Assembly (NCBI GenBank): GCA_947095585.1
Contig: OX352761.1
Coordinates: forward strand, 37,039,260 to 37,103,259
Length of the DNA: 64,000 nucleotides
Direction of reading: 5' to 3'
Source of the DNA: Nephrocerus scutellatus
Taxonomy: Eukaryota > Arthropoda > Insecta > Diptera > Pipunculidae
Part shown: one piece after another, positions 27,896-39,110 of the stretch
Layout: every line of letters starts with the position of its first letter
Numbering within the stretch: the stretch's first letter is position 1
Notes under the pieces: generated by a model
What the model was told of the DNA's origin: nothing
Databases searched by the model: none
The model's input: only the letters and a program-made list of their open reading frames with translations
Position numbers and translations under genes: made by a program

Positions 27896-29450
27896 TTAAT
27901 TCGCGTAGATGTTGAACGAATTCGGTATTAAAATCGTCGTTGTTGATTTTCTCGAAAAAATCGCATGGCATGATTTTTGTCGGTACACCATAATGTGCGA
28001 TCCAGCCATTGATTAATGCGTTCGCGACAGTGTCTGCATGGATGTCTTCGATTGGAATTGCAACTGGCCATCGGCTAAAGCGGTCGATGCATGTCAAACA
28101 ATAATGAAAATTGTTCGACAAAAGAAGCGGTCCAACAAGATCTATATGGATTTCTGAAAAACGTTTGTCTGGCAATGAAAAGTTTTCAATTGCTGTTTTG
28201 TTGTGTTGAGCTACTTTAGACTTTTGACACGGAATACAAGTTTTTACCATTCCGGCGATGTCTATTTTCATATGTGGCCAAACAAAACGTTCGCTGATCT
28301 GCTTGATTGACGACTTTTTGCTGGGATGTGCTATGTTGTGAACGGAATTGAAAACTCGTTGACGAAATTCCTTTGTGATGAATGGTCGCACGTATTTCGT
28401 AGAGACGTCACAAATGATAGATTTAGTCGTGTTTGGGATATTAACCAATTTTAGTTGCAATGTTGAATCGTTGTTTTTCAGTAAACCGTTTAACACTTCG
28501 TCGGTTTTTTGACTTTCGGCCAACTCTTCGAAATTGATTTGTTCACAGCCATCTATAGCTTCTATGCGAGAAAGCAAGTCTTCTACGATATTTTCCTTTC
28601 CAGGGATGTGACGTATGTCGGTGGTGTACTGACCGATGAAATCTAAGTGATTTAATTGTCGTGGTGATGCTTTCTCTGGTTTTTGAAAAAATGCGAAAAT
28701 TATTGGTTTGTGATCTGTTAAAACTATACATTTTCTACCTTCAATCATATGTTTGAAGTGTTTGATTGATTGGAAAAAGGCCAACAGCTCGCGATCGTAT
28801 ATGCTGTAGCGTGTTTGGCGGTTGGTCTTTGAATAAAAACCAAGTTCAAGTTGTCCATCGTAAAAATTATGAATGGCTGCACCAACCGAAAAATTGCTAG
28901 CATCTACATGAAGCACTAATTTTGCGTCAGGTACAGGATGTGCCAACGTTACTGCGTTCACTAATGCCTGTTTACATTCCTCAAACGCTTTTTCAGAATC
29001 GTCGGTCCAAATAACTGGTGTTTTATCATTTTTCTTATTACCTTTGATAAGAACACGTAGTCGCCCCTGAGTTTTTGCAGCGTTTGGAAGGAAACGCCGA
29101 TAAAAATTCAACATGCATATAAACTTACGTAGCTCGTTCGCCACTGCAGGTTTTGGATAGTTTTCTATCACATCAATTTTGTCGTCCGGTGGTCGAATTC
29201 CCGCTTTACTTACTTGATGTCCAAGAAATAAAACTTCGTTTTGAGCAAATACACATTTAGCGACGTTGATTTTCAAATCGTATTCGCGCAAGCGCTGCAA
29301 AACTCTGCGCACGTGTTGACAATGTTCTTCTTTACCGTTTGATGCAATACAAATATCATCGATGTAACAAATCAGGAAATCCAGCCCGAAAATCACTTGG
29401 TCCATGAATCGTTGGAACGTTTGCGCCGCGTTACAAAGCCCAAACGTCAT
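27801..29450 (-). pseudogene. Gypsy Pol: RT (palm), RNase H and integrase zinc finger
   Basis: The 549-residue frame begins at TFGLCNAAQTFQRFMDQV and has the catalytic YIDD (residues ~34-37). RNase H follows, with LHVDASNFSVGAA, YDRELLAFFQSIKHF and VLTDHKPI (about 195-300). The integrase HHCC finger (VHNIAHPSKKS ... CIPCQKSK) and the first catalytic Asp (HIDLVGPLL, DRFSRWP) come next. At GVPTKIM it jumps to sequence beyond the second and third catalytic residues. The DDE core is therefore incomplete and the copy cannot integrate by itself. Confidence 0.9.
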
Positions 29451-29722
29451 TACATTGAATTCAAAGAGTTCTTTCGATCTTCATCGGCGATTGGAATGTT
29501 GAAATAAGCTTTTTCCAAATCCAGAATTGAGAACATGGATTTACCGTGTAGCGATTGGGCGAAATCTTGAATATGTTTGATTGGATAACGATCTGGAACT
29601 GTTTGAGCATTCAATCGCCGATAATCACTACATGGTCGCCAAAGTCCATTCTTTTTGGGAACCATATTCAATGGACTGGCCCATTCGCTATTTGATGGTT
29701 TGCAAATGCCTATGCTCGTCAT
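29450..29722 (-). pseudogene. Gypsy RT N-terminal part
   Basis: The frame shows [42 protein letters not shown] and [15 protein letters not shown], the fingers and palm A with the first catalytic Asp. A short deletion and frameshift at about 29455 separate it from the next RT block. Confidence 0.9.
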
Positions 29723-29726
29723 GTAT

Positions 29727-30180
29727 TCAAATTCCTTTTTTGCAAAATTCGGCGCCCAAAATTGGCTTGGTGACGTTCGCTATTATAAAGTTGAAATCAA
29801 GTTTTCGACGAAGTCCGAAATCGAGTGATAATAGTTTATCACCATATGTTGTTATCGATGATCCGTTAGCGGCGAGCAAAGCGTAGTCGGTAGTTTTTAA
29901 CTGCCCTTGAAAAAATGACATCGGTAATATTGAAAAATCTGCTCCCGTGTCGATCAAGAAATTCGGCGTCCAAAATTGGCTTGGTGACGTTCGCTATTAT
30001 AAAGTTCAAATCAAGTTTTCGACGAAGTCCGAAATCGAGTGATAATAGTTTATTACCATATGTTGTTATCGATGATCCGTTAGCGGCGAGAAAAGCGTAG
30101 TCAGTAGTTTTTAACTGCCCTTGAAAAAATTACATCGGTAATATTGAAAAATCTGCTCCCGTGTCGATCAAGAAATTTAA
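29727..30180 (-). pseudogene. Gypsy protease with a 214-bp tandem duplication
   Basis: The retropepsin motif LIDTGADFSILPM is followed by GSSITTYGDKLLSLDFGLRR and a PILGAEF block. The segment occurs twice, about 29962-30175 and 29748-29961, in direct order. The unit is 214 bp, not a multiple of three. The upstream copy (nearer Gag) has TAA directly after LPM, while the downstream copy reads through. The duplication ends inside the DTGA region, at the repeated phrase GTCGATCAAGAAATT. Pol expression would be blocked. Confidence 0.92.
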
Positions 30181-30234
30181 CTTGGTATTGCGATCAAGTA
30201 TGAAAAGACTGTATGATTTTTTTTATTAAATGCT

Positions 30235-31115
30235 TCACCAACCGTCAGTGGTGAAGCGCATTTTAGTTTTTTCAGATTTGAATGTGCATAGTTGCGTACA
30301 TTTTTTGGCGGCTGCCCCGAATCGGTAATGGTAAAAACAAAGTGGCAATTTGCTAACCTGACTTGTTGAACGAGTGCGATTCCGTTGTTTTTTGTCGCGT
30401 GATGGTGGTTGAGATCTTCCACGTTGGTGATGGGTTGTTGTTCTTATCTCGTTTACCTCCTTTCGCAAAGCGTCAATCGTTTGCTTCAACGAGTGTAAAT
30501 CGTCATTCGGCTTTGGATGGGGCTGTTGCTGTTGTAGCATAGAAATAGAACCGAAATTTCCCATTTCCATCATTTTATCCGCTTGTTTAGCGCACGTATT
30601 AAGATCGCCTTCCGCAATTGAGACCACTGCTCCAACACTGCCCGGTAAACGTTGCAACCAAAAAGTTTTAATTGCGTCATCGTTAAGGGACGTACCTGAT
30701 AATTCCCGCATGTGCCGAAGTAATTGGGACGGTTTGTTGTCGCCCAATTCACATTCCTGCACAAGTCGACGCAATTTTTTGTTTTCCGAATCAGTAAAAT
30801 CGTTAATTAACCGCGTTTTTATGGCGAGATACTTATGCTCGTCCGGCGGCGCACGCACAATGTCTGCTACGTTTGCAAGAGTTATACAATCAAGTGATCC
30901 GACGACGTAGTCGTAGTTCGTTTGGTCGCGAGTTATGTTGGCGTTTCAGAACTGTGAGTCCATTTGGATAAAATATAGATCGGGATCGCGTTTGCTGAAA
31001 ATGGTTTAATGCCGATTTTACAAATTTCACTTGTAAAAACGTTATGCGGCGGATTTACCGTACCGCTTGTACCGCTTTGCACTGTATTAGGCGAAACTTC
31101 CTGTGAACCCGGCAT
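30235..31115 (-). pseudogene. Gypsy Gag
   Basis: The N-terminal frame (31115-30933) has MPGSQEVSPNTVQSGTSG and KIGIKPFSANAIPIY. After a frameshift near 30945 the frame from 30858 continues with RAPPDEHKYLAIKTRLINDF, LLRHMRELSG and FWLQRLP. A Gln/Pro-rich linker and the cysteine block CFYHYRFGAAAKKCTQLC follow. This is the CsRn1-type Gag, with a CHCC-like motif instead of a normal zinc knuckle. It would form the particle and bind RNA. One or two frame lesions are visible. Confidence 0.85.
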
Positions 31116-31671
31116 ATTTTGTTTGAATTCTGAATTATCTTAATTCAAAAAGAATGGCATTAAATGCAAGCACTTGCAAATAATAACTGCAACAACCAAG
31201 AAAAAACAACAAACAAACGAAAAATTATATTTTCTACCGAATTTTTGATATTGAGGTTTTTTTGCGTTATCACCCCTGTATACCAATGCACTGAATGTCG
31301 AACTCGTTGCCTTGTTGCCGGTAGGAAAACAAAAAAAAACTGTTCTGTGCTGAAGTGTAGAGTGAGCACTGCATACACACACCGACAGAGAAAAAGGTCA
31401 AACAACACAACTCGAATGCAGCTGCAGCACAACTCAACCCGAATGCAGCGGCAGCACCACTGGGATTAATGCATGGGTATTTATGTGAATATGCGGCAAA
31501 GTAAACGATAATGTAAGTTCTTGTGAACGGCACGACGACACAGCGAGAACGAACCGTATACGTACGTCTTTCTAGATTGTTCTACTACGCGCACTTTCCG
31601 ACACTTTGCGAATTCGTTTTGCCTGCGTTTTATCTTTTATGCCAGCGTCAAAATTTCGCGTCGGGGTCACC
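31116..31671 (-). promoter_or_regulatory. Gypsy 5' leader and primer-binding site
   Basis: The minus strand directly after the 5' LTR reads GGTGACCCCGACGCG (31657-31671), a typical gypsy primer site. The remaining ~540 bp to Gag is non-coding. It contains repeated AACTCGAATGCAGC / AACCCGAATGCAGC phrases near 31411-31450. Confidence 0.65.
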
Positions 31672-31896
31672 GTAAATAACCAAACTATATTAATACAAAT
31701 AACCCAACTATATAAGAACATTTAATTGTATAAAAAATTATTGGATTTTAAGCGTCGAATATTTCTGCGCGTGGTGCTCGTTGTAATGCTCTGATACCGA
31801 CTGCCTGTCGTATTGTCTCGTATCGTGTAGACTATTAATTTAGTCGATCGTATATGTGTTGGTGAGAGTGGATTCTGTTGTGTGTGAATCGCCACA
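31672..31896 (-). repeat. 5' LTR of the gypsy element
   Basis: This is the 225-bp mate of the left LTR. It holds a promoter on the minus strand by function, but no clear TATA box is seen. Confidence 0.92.
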
Positions 31897-32249
31897 AAGT
31901 CACTAAAATTTGCAACAAAACGAAAGATTTTAGCTAAAGTCACGGAATTGCTACATATTATTTCATACTAACAGATTCATATTGAGATATAAAACTGCTT
32001 CATAGCGTTTTAAAAGAGAGTTGTTCAAAATGATGTGTAAATAATGAGTAATTTTATTCTTTGGACCAAAAAATGTATGTTTTGGATGTATCATAATTTC
32101 CTGAGAATATTCCTAAAAAGTCGTACTTTTTGCTATCGGGTAGAATAATCTTAAAAAGTGTATATGTTAGAAACATAACATAAATTTAGATAATTTTTGA
32201 ATAACATTTTTTAAGAAGTTCCAAAAAAATCAAAAAATGCATTTTATAT
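31897..32249. other. No gene seen
   Basis: AT-rich tract with no recognisable element. Its last four bases, ATAT, are the TSD of the following solo LTR. Confidence 0.4.
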
Positions 32250-32899
32250 TGTTACGAAATTCAGTCTTTCGAGTTCGTAAAGCAAGTCAAACACAAAACA
32301 AGTTTATTAATTACAAGTAATAACTTTAATTAACAAACAGTAAAAATAACACAAGTTCACAACTTTATACTGGACAACTTTTAAATGCACACAAAAACGC
32401 TTATAATACTTGTATCCTACAATAATTCTCTTAGGTGGTAGCTTTATTATTTTGCAAGAACTTTTACAACTTAACTGGTTAAATTCCAAATAACTTATGA
32501 ATCCTCCGCAGCGAACGCCACCTTTTATACTCATTGAAAAGCTTCCAGAAACTTTCAATCTTATAGATATAAATATCCAGAAAAAACCAGAAAATTGTAG
32601 CCTAATCCCTTATTTACAACTAACGATACTCATATGTAATGAGTCATCTTCTAAAAATAAACTACATGTACAATCATGTTCTTTCACAAAAACCGGGCAA
32701 ACCGCACAAGCCAGTTTGACTACATTTTTGTCCAGTACGTAATGATTCAAACTTACATGCGGTTACTTTTCAAGAAATCTTATAGCCTAAAAGTATGCTA
32801 CACAAAAGTGATTAACTCTAATTTAGGGCCTATTTTTAGAATGCGATTTATACTACGATTGGAATTCCATTACCTACTAACTACTTTTCGTAACAATAT
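32246..32899 (-). mobile_element. Solo LTR, 646 bp, TSD ATAT
   Basis: The body 32250-32895 starts TGTTACGAAA and ends TTTCGTAACA, a perfect 10-bp terminal inversion of LTR type. ATAT flanks it at 32246-32249 and 32896-32899. On the minus strand a TATA box (GAGTATAAAAGG, 32521-32533) and an AATAAA near 32445 suggest a promoter and poly(A) site in that direction. No internal region is present, so recombination between two LTRs has removed the rest. The 4-bp TSD fits Ty3/gypsy. Confidence 0.82.
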
Positions 32900-34250
32900 C
32901 AATAGTTAAAAAATATTTTCAACATTGATAAATAATAATGAATTAATTAATTTACATCCTGTGACAAACACGGGCTTATCTAGTCGAAGAAAGAAATATG
33001 AAAAGCAAACTGAAGTATTTTTGCGTAACATTATTTTTCCATATTTCTGAAATTTTTTGATCGTTGCATCATTTGAAACTGTCACAAAAATTCCCCCTAC
33101 AAAAATGTCCGTAATTTTATAGCATGTTAGCGTGCATTCACAATGGAAAATCTTAAAACTTACAATTTGTATGGATTTCCAACATAAAAAACAAAAAGTT
33201 TTGTGGTCGCGACCGCAAAGAAATTTTGTTTTATAAACACCCATTACCCATTAACAAAATGCGCCATCCCCAACGCGTGCTGTTCAGTGCTCACTCACAC
33301 TCAATCATTCGCTTCATTGCAGCCGACAGAACTCTCTTTTTTTAAATTCTCTATATTAACTTCACTTGCCCGTGTGTTTGTGGGTTTGTGGATTTGTGTG
33401 TCATGGAATCTTACGATCAATATTTAACCCACTTTCTACAGCCCGATTTTATTGAAATTTGGCACACATGTATACCTCCCATGACAACACCGCTGGGTCG
33501 GGGGGCTCCCATACAAATATTTTACAAAATTTATCCGATTTTCTTTAAATTTTGTACACATGTGTGTCTTCGATGGAAAACACTTTTTGTAAAAATTTAG
33601 AGCGATCGGCCCCTTGGAGACCCCAATATACAATTTTTAAATATCGCTATATCGCATTAGATCACGGCAAAGTATGAGCTCTGTGCTTTGTGAGCAGCGC
33701 TGTTCGCTGCCGCTACGGCATTTGGTGGATGATTTTGCCACAAAACGTGTAGGCAGTGTGTGTGTGTGCGTGTGTATCCCCAATTAGAATTTACAAGAAA
33801 AATTTTAATTTTTATGGGTTGTTTTTTTTTATTTTTGCTGTTGCCCATCACTTGTTGGTTGATGGCGCATTGTCGCTGTGCATCATATAGGGCACTTGTG
33901 CTGGTTTGCCTGGTAAGAGAGAGACGGGGTTCTATTAACACCACACGCCTGGTCAAAAAAATATTGCGGCGACATTATTTGCTGCGTCTGAATAAAAAAA
34001 ATTCAGTGTGAACCGACGGGAAATATTCGTTAGTGATCAACTATTCCAATAATGGGAATTTGTATGCAGGTACCTTCGTGAGGCGTATGGGTATGCGCTT
34101 TTAATGGGCATTCATTTCCACTAGAGAGAAAAATTTCGACACCGGGCTAGATGGAAAGAGGCAGTGGTGAGTGAGTTGGTAGGCATTGGGGTGGGTAGAA
34201 ATTAGTTAGTTAGTCACGGAGAGTCCTGGGAGGCAGTCAACAAAGTGTGC
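32900..34250. other. No gene; several low-copy repeat scraps
   Basis: The tract 33129-33200 (TTCACAATGGAAAATCTTAA ... GTATGGATTTCCAACATAA) resembles the foldback arms at 36066-36130. Two related phrases, CCGATTTTATTGAAATTTGG (33444) and CCGATTTTCTTTAAATTTTG (33535), lie about 90 bp apart. A GTGT microsatellite sits near 33755. No coding sequence is recognised. Confidence 0.45.
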
Positions 34251-34297
34251 ACCAAAGTTTTTCTTTTGTTCTATCACAACCCGCTTGAAAGAATTAA

Positions 34298-34510
34298 TTG
34301 TCGTTGGAAATCGTGATAAGTAGAAACGCGAATTTTTTTTTATCACTTTTTTTTGACTTGCGAATAAAAGTTATAGAATTTAATTGGACTAAGATTTCCT
34401 TAATGGGTGCTGCAGGTCTTACTGAATTTTTTATTATATTTGGCGTAGTGGAATTGTTGTTTCGAGATTGTTTTTTTGTTCGGAAAGCTGCCATCGAAAT
34501 TAAGTCGTAA
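34298..34510 (+). CDS. 70-residue ORF with a hydrophobic C-terminal half, unrecognised
   Basis: The second Met gives MGAAGLTEFFIIFGVVELLF followed by RDCFFVRKAAIEIKS. This is a hydrophobic segment with a short basic tail, resembling a membrane anchor. No family is recognised. It is 0.4 kb upstream of the exon-like segment at 34916-34982. Those two features are arranged as in the unclassified insertion, where an anchor-like ORF precedes a similar exon-like segment on the same strand. The ORF may be chance. Confidence 0.25.
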   Translation: MSLEIVISRNANFFLSLFFDLRIKVIEFNWTKISLMGAAGLTEFFIIFGVVELLFRDCFFVRKAAIEIKS

Positions 34511-34915
34511 CAAGTGGCGTCCCCTTTAAAGAAAAATGGCGTCCCACCTTTAAAGCGGCTAACAGAAAACGACAACTAAAATCGCCTATCCCCGCGTCCC
34601 AGTCACGAAGCAAGAAAAGAGAATCTACATAAATATGTATCAAAAAAAAATTTTTATTTGGTAATTGACCAATATCCTCTGAATTGTCCATATATGTAAA
34701 TGTTTGATTGGAAGCCCATGATTTAGTTTATCTTATAATCTTTAAACAGATATATTACACATATAAAATTACCATTAGAGACATATTTTTTTTTGTTGGT
34801 TGTTGATTGCTAAACCCCCTTTCTCAGTAAATGAATGTAAAAGCTCTGATCGGAACATTGGGTCTTGAAATGGTCCTAATTAATTTTTTTTTCGATAAGC
34901 ATTGTATTGTTTCAG

Positions 34916-34982
34916 CAGGTAGTGAGCCTCGGATTCGTCAGCGCTGCCGATGAAGATGTTCCCGAATACTACATCGTAACAG
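34916..34982 (+). other. Exon-like 67-nt segment with both splice sites
   Basis: A T-rich tract ending TTGTTTCAG precedes it, and GTAAATGATTTG follows. In phase 0 it encodes QVVSLGFVSAADEDVPEYYI, which reads like the end of a signal peptide with an acidic start of a mature protein. It resembles the minus-strand segment at 16015-16083 (shared TCGTCAGCGCTG at the same offset and phase). It could be a host exon or an element exon. Confidence 0.4.
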
Positions 34983-35201
34983 GTAAATGATTTGCAATTC
35001 TTTTTTTTTCTTGTTTGTTTTCCCGATTTGAGCCTAATAGTGCTCCCGACTCGCGAATAAACGTCAGATCAATTTCCTTCACTGAAACTGAGTTGCTTGT
35101 TTAGTAACTTACTCGGGGTGTTTCTACTTATTCAATTTCTACATTTCGGCGAGCTTAGCTTGAGCAACGAGGCAAGACGTGCACCACGCACGACTCCATT
35201 C

Positions 35202-35839
35202 GCTACCGGTAGAGTTGCGCGAAACAGTTCCAATGGTGGAACGAACACGGAACGTTTCTTTTTTTGAAAGGAACTAGTTCCCGGAAACATGTCCGCGGAA
35301 CTATATAGTTCCATAGACATTTTTACGTGGAAAGAAAGTTTTGATAGGGATAGGTTGATGGTTGAGCAGTATCTATGAACATACCATATGCAAGAACGAT
35401 TACGGTATATTTAGTTCGTGAATAGACATCATGTTTTCTTTTTTTCTCTTTAACACAATGTGTAGCAGTAGCTCTAGTACGAGTTAAAATATAACCAACT
35501 ATTACTTCTGCTACTTCTACAGGAACCCATTGTGCTCGATGTATAGAGTTTGCATGAGTTTTAAATTTCTACTCGTTCTATTGCTACAGTGCCACAATTA
35601 GCTTCGATTCGATTATAGCGTTTATTTCACCATGTTCATGTGTAGTTTCCATCCAAAAAAAGAAAGACATATGTTTCTTTTCTTTTGTTTCATTCGTTTA
35701 CGACGTTGATACGTTCTGGTCACTCGGAACTATATGGATATGCTATGGTTCAGTTTTCGGAAAGATAGGAAACGTTTCCGACAGAGGACATAGTTCCAGG
35801 AACTATATAGGTCCGGAACGACCCAACTCTAGCTACCGG
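35202..35839. mobile_element. hAT-type MITE, 622 bp, 8-bp TSD
   Basis: The body 35210-35831 starts TAGAGTTG and ends CAACTCTA. GCTACCGG flanks it at 35202-35209 and 35832-35839. An 8-bp duplication and a TAGAGTTG-type terminal inverted repeat are hAT hallmarks. The subterminal regions contain several GGAAC / GTTCC motifs in both orientations, probably transposase-binding repeats. There is no ORF of note, so it is non-autonomous. Confidence 0.92.
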
Positions 35840-35904
35840 ATACCGAGTCCGATCCGGCTGGTGTAAAGTACCAAAAACTTCTTAAACGGTATTTGACACA
35901 CGTA

Positions 35905-36240
35905 TCATTACAGTTTTGTTTGCCAAAACCAAAATCCACACAATCTTGTAAGTCTTAAGTTGAAGTTTTTACATTGTGAGAACAAGAACCAAGAACAAGA
36001 ACCGGATCGAACGTTTCACTTACAGATCTCTTACAATGGACGAATCTAAGATTTACCGTGCTCTCACAATGAAAAACTTTATACTTAAGACTTACAGGAC
36101 TGTATGGATTTCCAACATAACAAGCAAAAATAGTTTTTTGTCAAATCCAAAATCAATACAATTACGAGTTGGTAAAAGTCTTAAGACAAAATTTAACAAA
36201 AGTTTAACTTTTTTTTAGTCATGTCTTAAGTTCTTCCATG
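35905..36240. repeat. Foldback repeats built on a CTTAAGACTTACA motif
   Basis: The segment 35920-35982 is inverted relative to 36062-36145: CTTGTAAGTCTTAAG and CATTGTGAGAAC on one side, CTCTCACAATG and ACTTAAGACTTACAGGACTG on the other. A third partial arm at 36218-36240 (GTCTTAAGTTCTTCCATGGT) is again inverted. A related copy lies at 33129-33200. The arrangement suggests a nested foldback MITE. No TSD was defined. Confidence 0.6.
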
Positions 36241-37109
36241 GTGAGAGCTCTGTTGTTAGTCACATGATTCCATTCGTTTATCTTTGAAATAGGGAATGAA
36301 ATTAAACGAATTTGTTTATCGTCGTTTATTTACTCGACTTCTTTTTTCTTTTTGATGAGGGGCGCTCATTCTTTTTGATGAGGGGAGCTCATTTTAATTT
36401 TAGAAAGCATTCTACGTAATGTAACATTTATTATGCCCGTAAGTCTTATAAACAGAACATTTGGAAAATATGTGTTTTACCGAATTTTAAGGAATTTTGA
36501 AATAAATAAAATAAAAAACCTTTCGTCATATTTTTATTACCTTTGATATGATACCAATTAATTGTTACACATACCTGTTCTTATATGTGAATAACTGAAT
36601 CATATGATATTTCACTCAAATATATAAAAAACCACATGAACCAGGTACAACTTGATCAAACTTCCGTTTTAGTTGTCGTACGTCCATAAAAAAAGTACGG
36701 CCGTGTAGAAGTAATTATCACCTTTCATATTTGTACCAATATTTGGGCCTGCCAACTTTTGAACACGCCCCCCGATGAACTTTAATTTGAAAGTCATTTT
36801 TTGGCTCTAGCTCTATCGAGGGGGGTTGGATTGGACCAAATTTTTTATAGGAAGGAAGGTATTTTTATTGCCTTTTATATGATACCAATTAACACCCTTA
36901 CATCCATCAAACCACTTAGAAAAATGCATTTTTCATAAAGGTGCTCAAAAAAATAAATTCCCCTCTCTCCTTGAGGGGCAATTTCCGAGAAAAAAGATTA
37001 CTGTTTTTGAAGTCTATTCAATAAGGGCTTTCAGATGGGGGAAGTCCGAAAGCCGTAACTTTATTTTTGGTAAAACGCACTTTAGCCGAACATTTTGTTA
37101 GAGAAGAAT
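36241..37109. other. No gene; small repeats
   Basis: CTTTTTGATGAGGGG is repeated at about 36351 and 36374. ATATGATACCAATTAA recurs at 36547 and 36879 within a similar context. I recognise no coding sequence or element ends. Confidence 0.4.
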
Positions 37110-37315
37110 ATTTGCTATATTTATTTTTTTATTTAGTCTAAGATATAAACAGATTTAAAAAAACTTAAAAACTAAAATTTACATGAATTTATATTATGTA
37201 AGAAATTTATTATCTAAAAAGATCATTTATAAGTTTCTTAAACGCTGATTTTGACATGAAAAAATCAATTAGATTGCAAATGGAGTTGAAAGCAACAGAA
37301 CATTTAACAATCAGA

Positions 37316-38155
37316 TCATTCAACAAAAAGTTCCTGCTGCAATGAGTAATGTAAAAAAGTAAAACAATAAAACAAGGATAAGATATCCGGGCAATCAATG
37401 GAGTCTGTAAATACGTCCCTAACAAAATTTAATAAGCAAATCTCTCTTCTCGCTGAAAGTGATTGAACGTCGATCAATAAACATCTAGCCTTATATGAAG
37501 GATAACAATCACCCCAGTTTATATGCCTTAGTGCATATCTTGTAAAAGATTTTTGAATTCTCTCAATTCTAATACAATATAAATTAATATTAGAGTTCCA
37601 AATAACGCAACCATATTCTAGAATGGAGCGCACAGTTGCAACATATATACTTTTTAAAGTATAAGGATCTTTAAACTTAACAGCATGTCTCTTAAGAAAA
37701 GCCAAAGATGCCCATGCTTTTGCAGATATATATTCAATGTGCTTACTGAAAGTTAAACCACAGTCCATCATTATGCCTAAGTCACAAATTTGACTCACTT
37801 TAGGAATGGAAATCGTTCCAAGACTATATGTATTTGAATGCTTGAGCAGGCCTCTATAAAAAGATATTGATTTGCATTTTAAATGGTTAATACGCAAGAG
37901 ATTTGTATTACACCAATCACTAAATGTATCAAGATCTTCTTGTAATATGTGAGAGTCCTCCAAGCTAGAAATTTTGAAAAAATATTTAACATTTGCAAAT
38001 AAGAGATTTTTTGATGACCTTAGATTTGTATTTATGTCATTCATAAATAAAAGAACAAAAGAGAACCGAGATGACTGCCTTGGGGTACACCTGACAAAAC
38101 CTTGAAAGATTTCGAACAAAACTCGTTTACACAAACCAAGTTCCATCTATTACTT
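37316..38155 (-). pseudogene. CR1-like LINE copy 1: RT C-terminal half
   Basis: The 276-residue frame has LLFMNDINTNLRSSKNLLFA, where the FADD box is changed to FANV. It continues DTFSDWCNTNLLRINHLKCK, IMMDCGLTFSKHIEYIS and SILEYGCVIWNSN. These are the RT palm D/E and thumb blocks of CR1/Jockey LINEs. The preceding part of the RT is at 41583-42140, with an RTE-like LINE inserted between. The loss of catalytic Asp residues makes it inactive. Confidence 0.85.
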
Positions 38156-38184
38156 AGATAAGATTTTCATCATCATATTTGGCC

Positions 38185-39110
38185 CTACAACCGGGGTCCG
38201 GTCCTGGCCTCCCGTAAAAAGTCTCTCCACCGGTCCCGATTTCGAGCCGATGTCATCCAGTTTGGCATCCCTAAACTCTGGGCGTCATGGTCTACGCCAT
38301 CCTTCCAGCGTAGGCTTGGCCGGCCTCGCTGTCGTGTTCCATAAATCCTACCGTAAAGGACTTTCCGAGCAGGATCCTCTTCGCTCATGCGAGCTAGGTG
38401 TCCTGCCCACCGGAGCCTACCGAGCTTAATTTTCTTCACGATGTCGAGATCGCGGTAACGCTCGTAGATCTCATCATTATAAAGTCTCCGGAATCGTCCT
38501 TCCTCACATACGGGGCCAACAATTCTCCGTAAGACTTTTCTCTCGAACGCGGCTAAGAGGTCAGAATGCTTTTTGCTAAGCACCCAAGTCTCGGGTCCAT
38601 ATGTAAGTACTGGTAAGACCATTGTCTTATATATCAGCAGCTTGGATGTTATGGTTAAGTTCCTGGATTTAAAGAGTCTTGACAGGCTATAGGAGGCTTT
38701 GTTGGCTTTAAGCAAACGTGCGTGTATTTCTGGTTCCATGCTGTTATCGTCTGCTATAGTTGAACCGAGATAGTTAAAGGATTGCACTACTTCAAATTCG
38801 CGCTCCACTATCTGATTTGAGGGACCAATGTTGGATCTTCTACTCGCAGACGTGGCCACCATGTACTTTTTTTTGCTCTCATTTATGTGCAGTCCCAGAT
38901 TTCGTGCCGCCTGCTCTATCTGGATGAAAGCTTCCTGTACAGCTCTTTGTATTCTACCAATGATTTCAATATCGTCTGCGTAAGCCAGTATCTGAATGGA
39001 CTTATAGAGGATTGTTCCTCTCGCCGTTACGTCAGAGTCTCGGATCACTTTCTCCAACGCCAGGTTGAAGAGGACGCAGGCAAGTCCATCACCTTGTCGG
39101 AGCCCGTTAT
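38185..39110 (-). pseudogene. RTE-like RT, C-terminal half
   Basis: From 39057 the frame has ILAYADDIEIIGR (catalytic YADD), LGLHINESKKKYMVAT and SFNYLGSTI. Thumb and C-terminal blocks follow: LPVLTYGPETWVLSKKH, RLRWAGHLARMSEEDPARK and RGRPSLRWKDGVD. The stop at 38185 is the natural end, 17 bp before the ATGATG tail. It joins the upstream RT frame after one shift near 39108. The frame itself is uninterrupted for 290 residues. Confidence 0.9.

Larger units (their letters stand above)
27135..31896 (-). mobile_element. Ty3/gypsy element of CsRn1 type
   Basis: This 4.76-kb element has 225-bp LTRs at 27135-27359 and 31672-31896, which I estimate to be about 96% identical. A primer site follows the 5' LTR and a purine-rich tract precedes the 3' LTR. 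Gag, protease, RT, RNase H and integrase follow from right to left. The CsRn1 call rests on the Gag cysteine block CFYHYRFGAAAKKC and the integrase tail with RKPLKTPYDGPYEV. No matching TSD was seen (left flank TATAT, right flank AAGTC), which suggests an end rearrangement. Frames are broken and the integrase core is deleted. Confidence 0.9.

Noticed and set aside
35132..35320. Minus-strand ORF, and a possible host exon around the MITE
   Set aside because: The ORF spans the MITE boundary. The frame that joins across the empty site is only about 50 codons, with no recognised domain or splice support.
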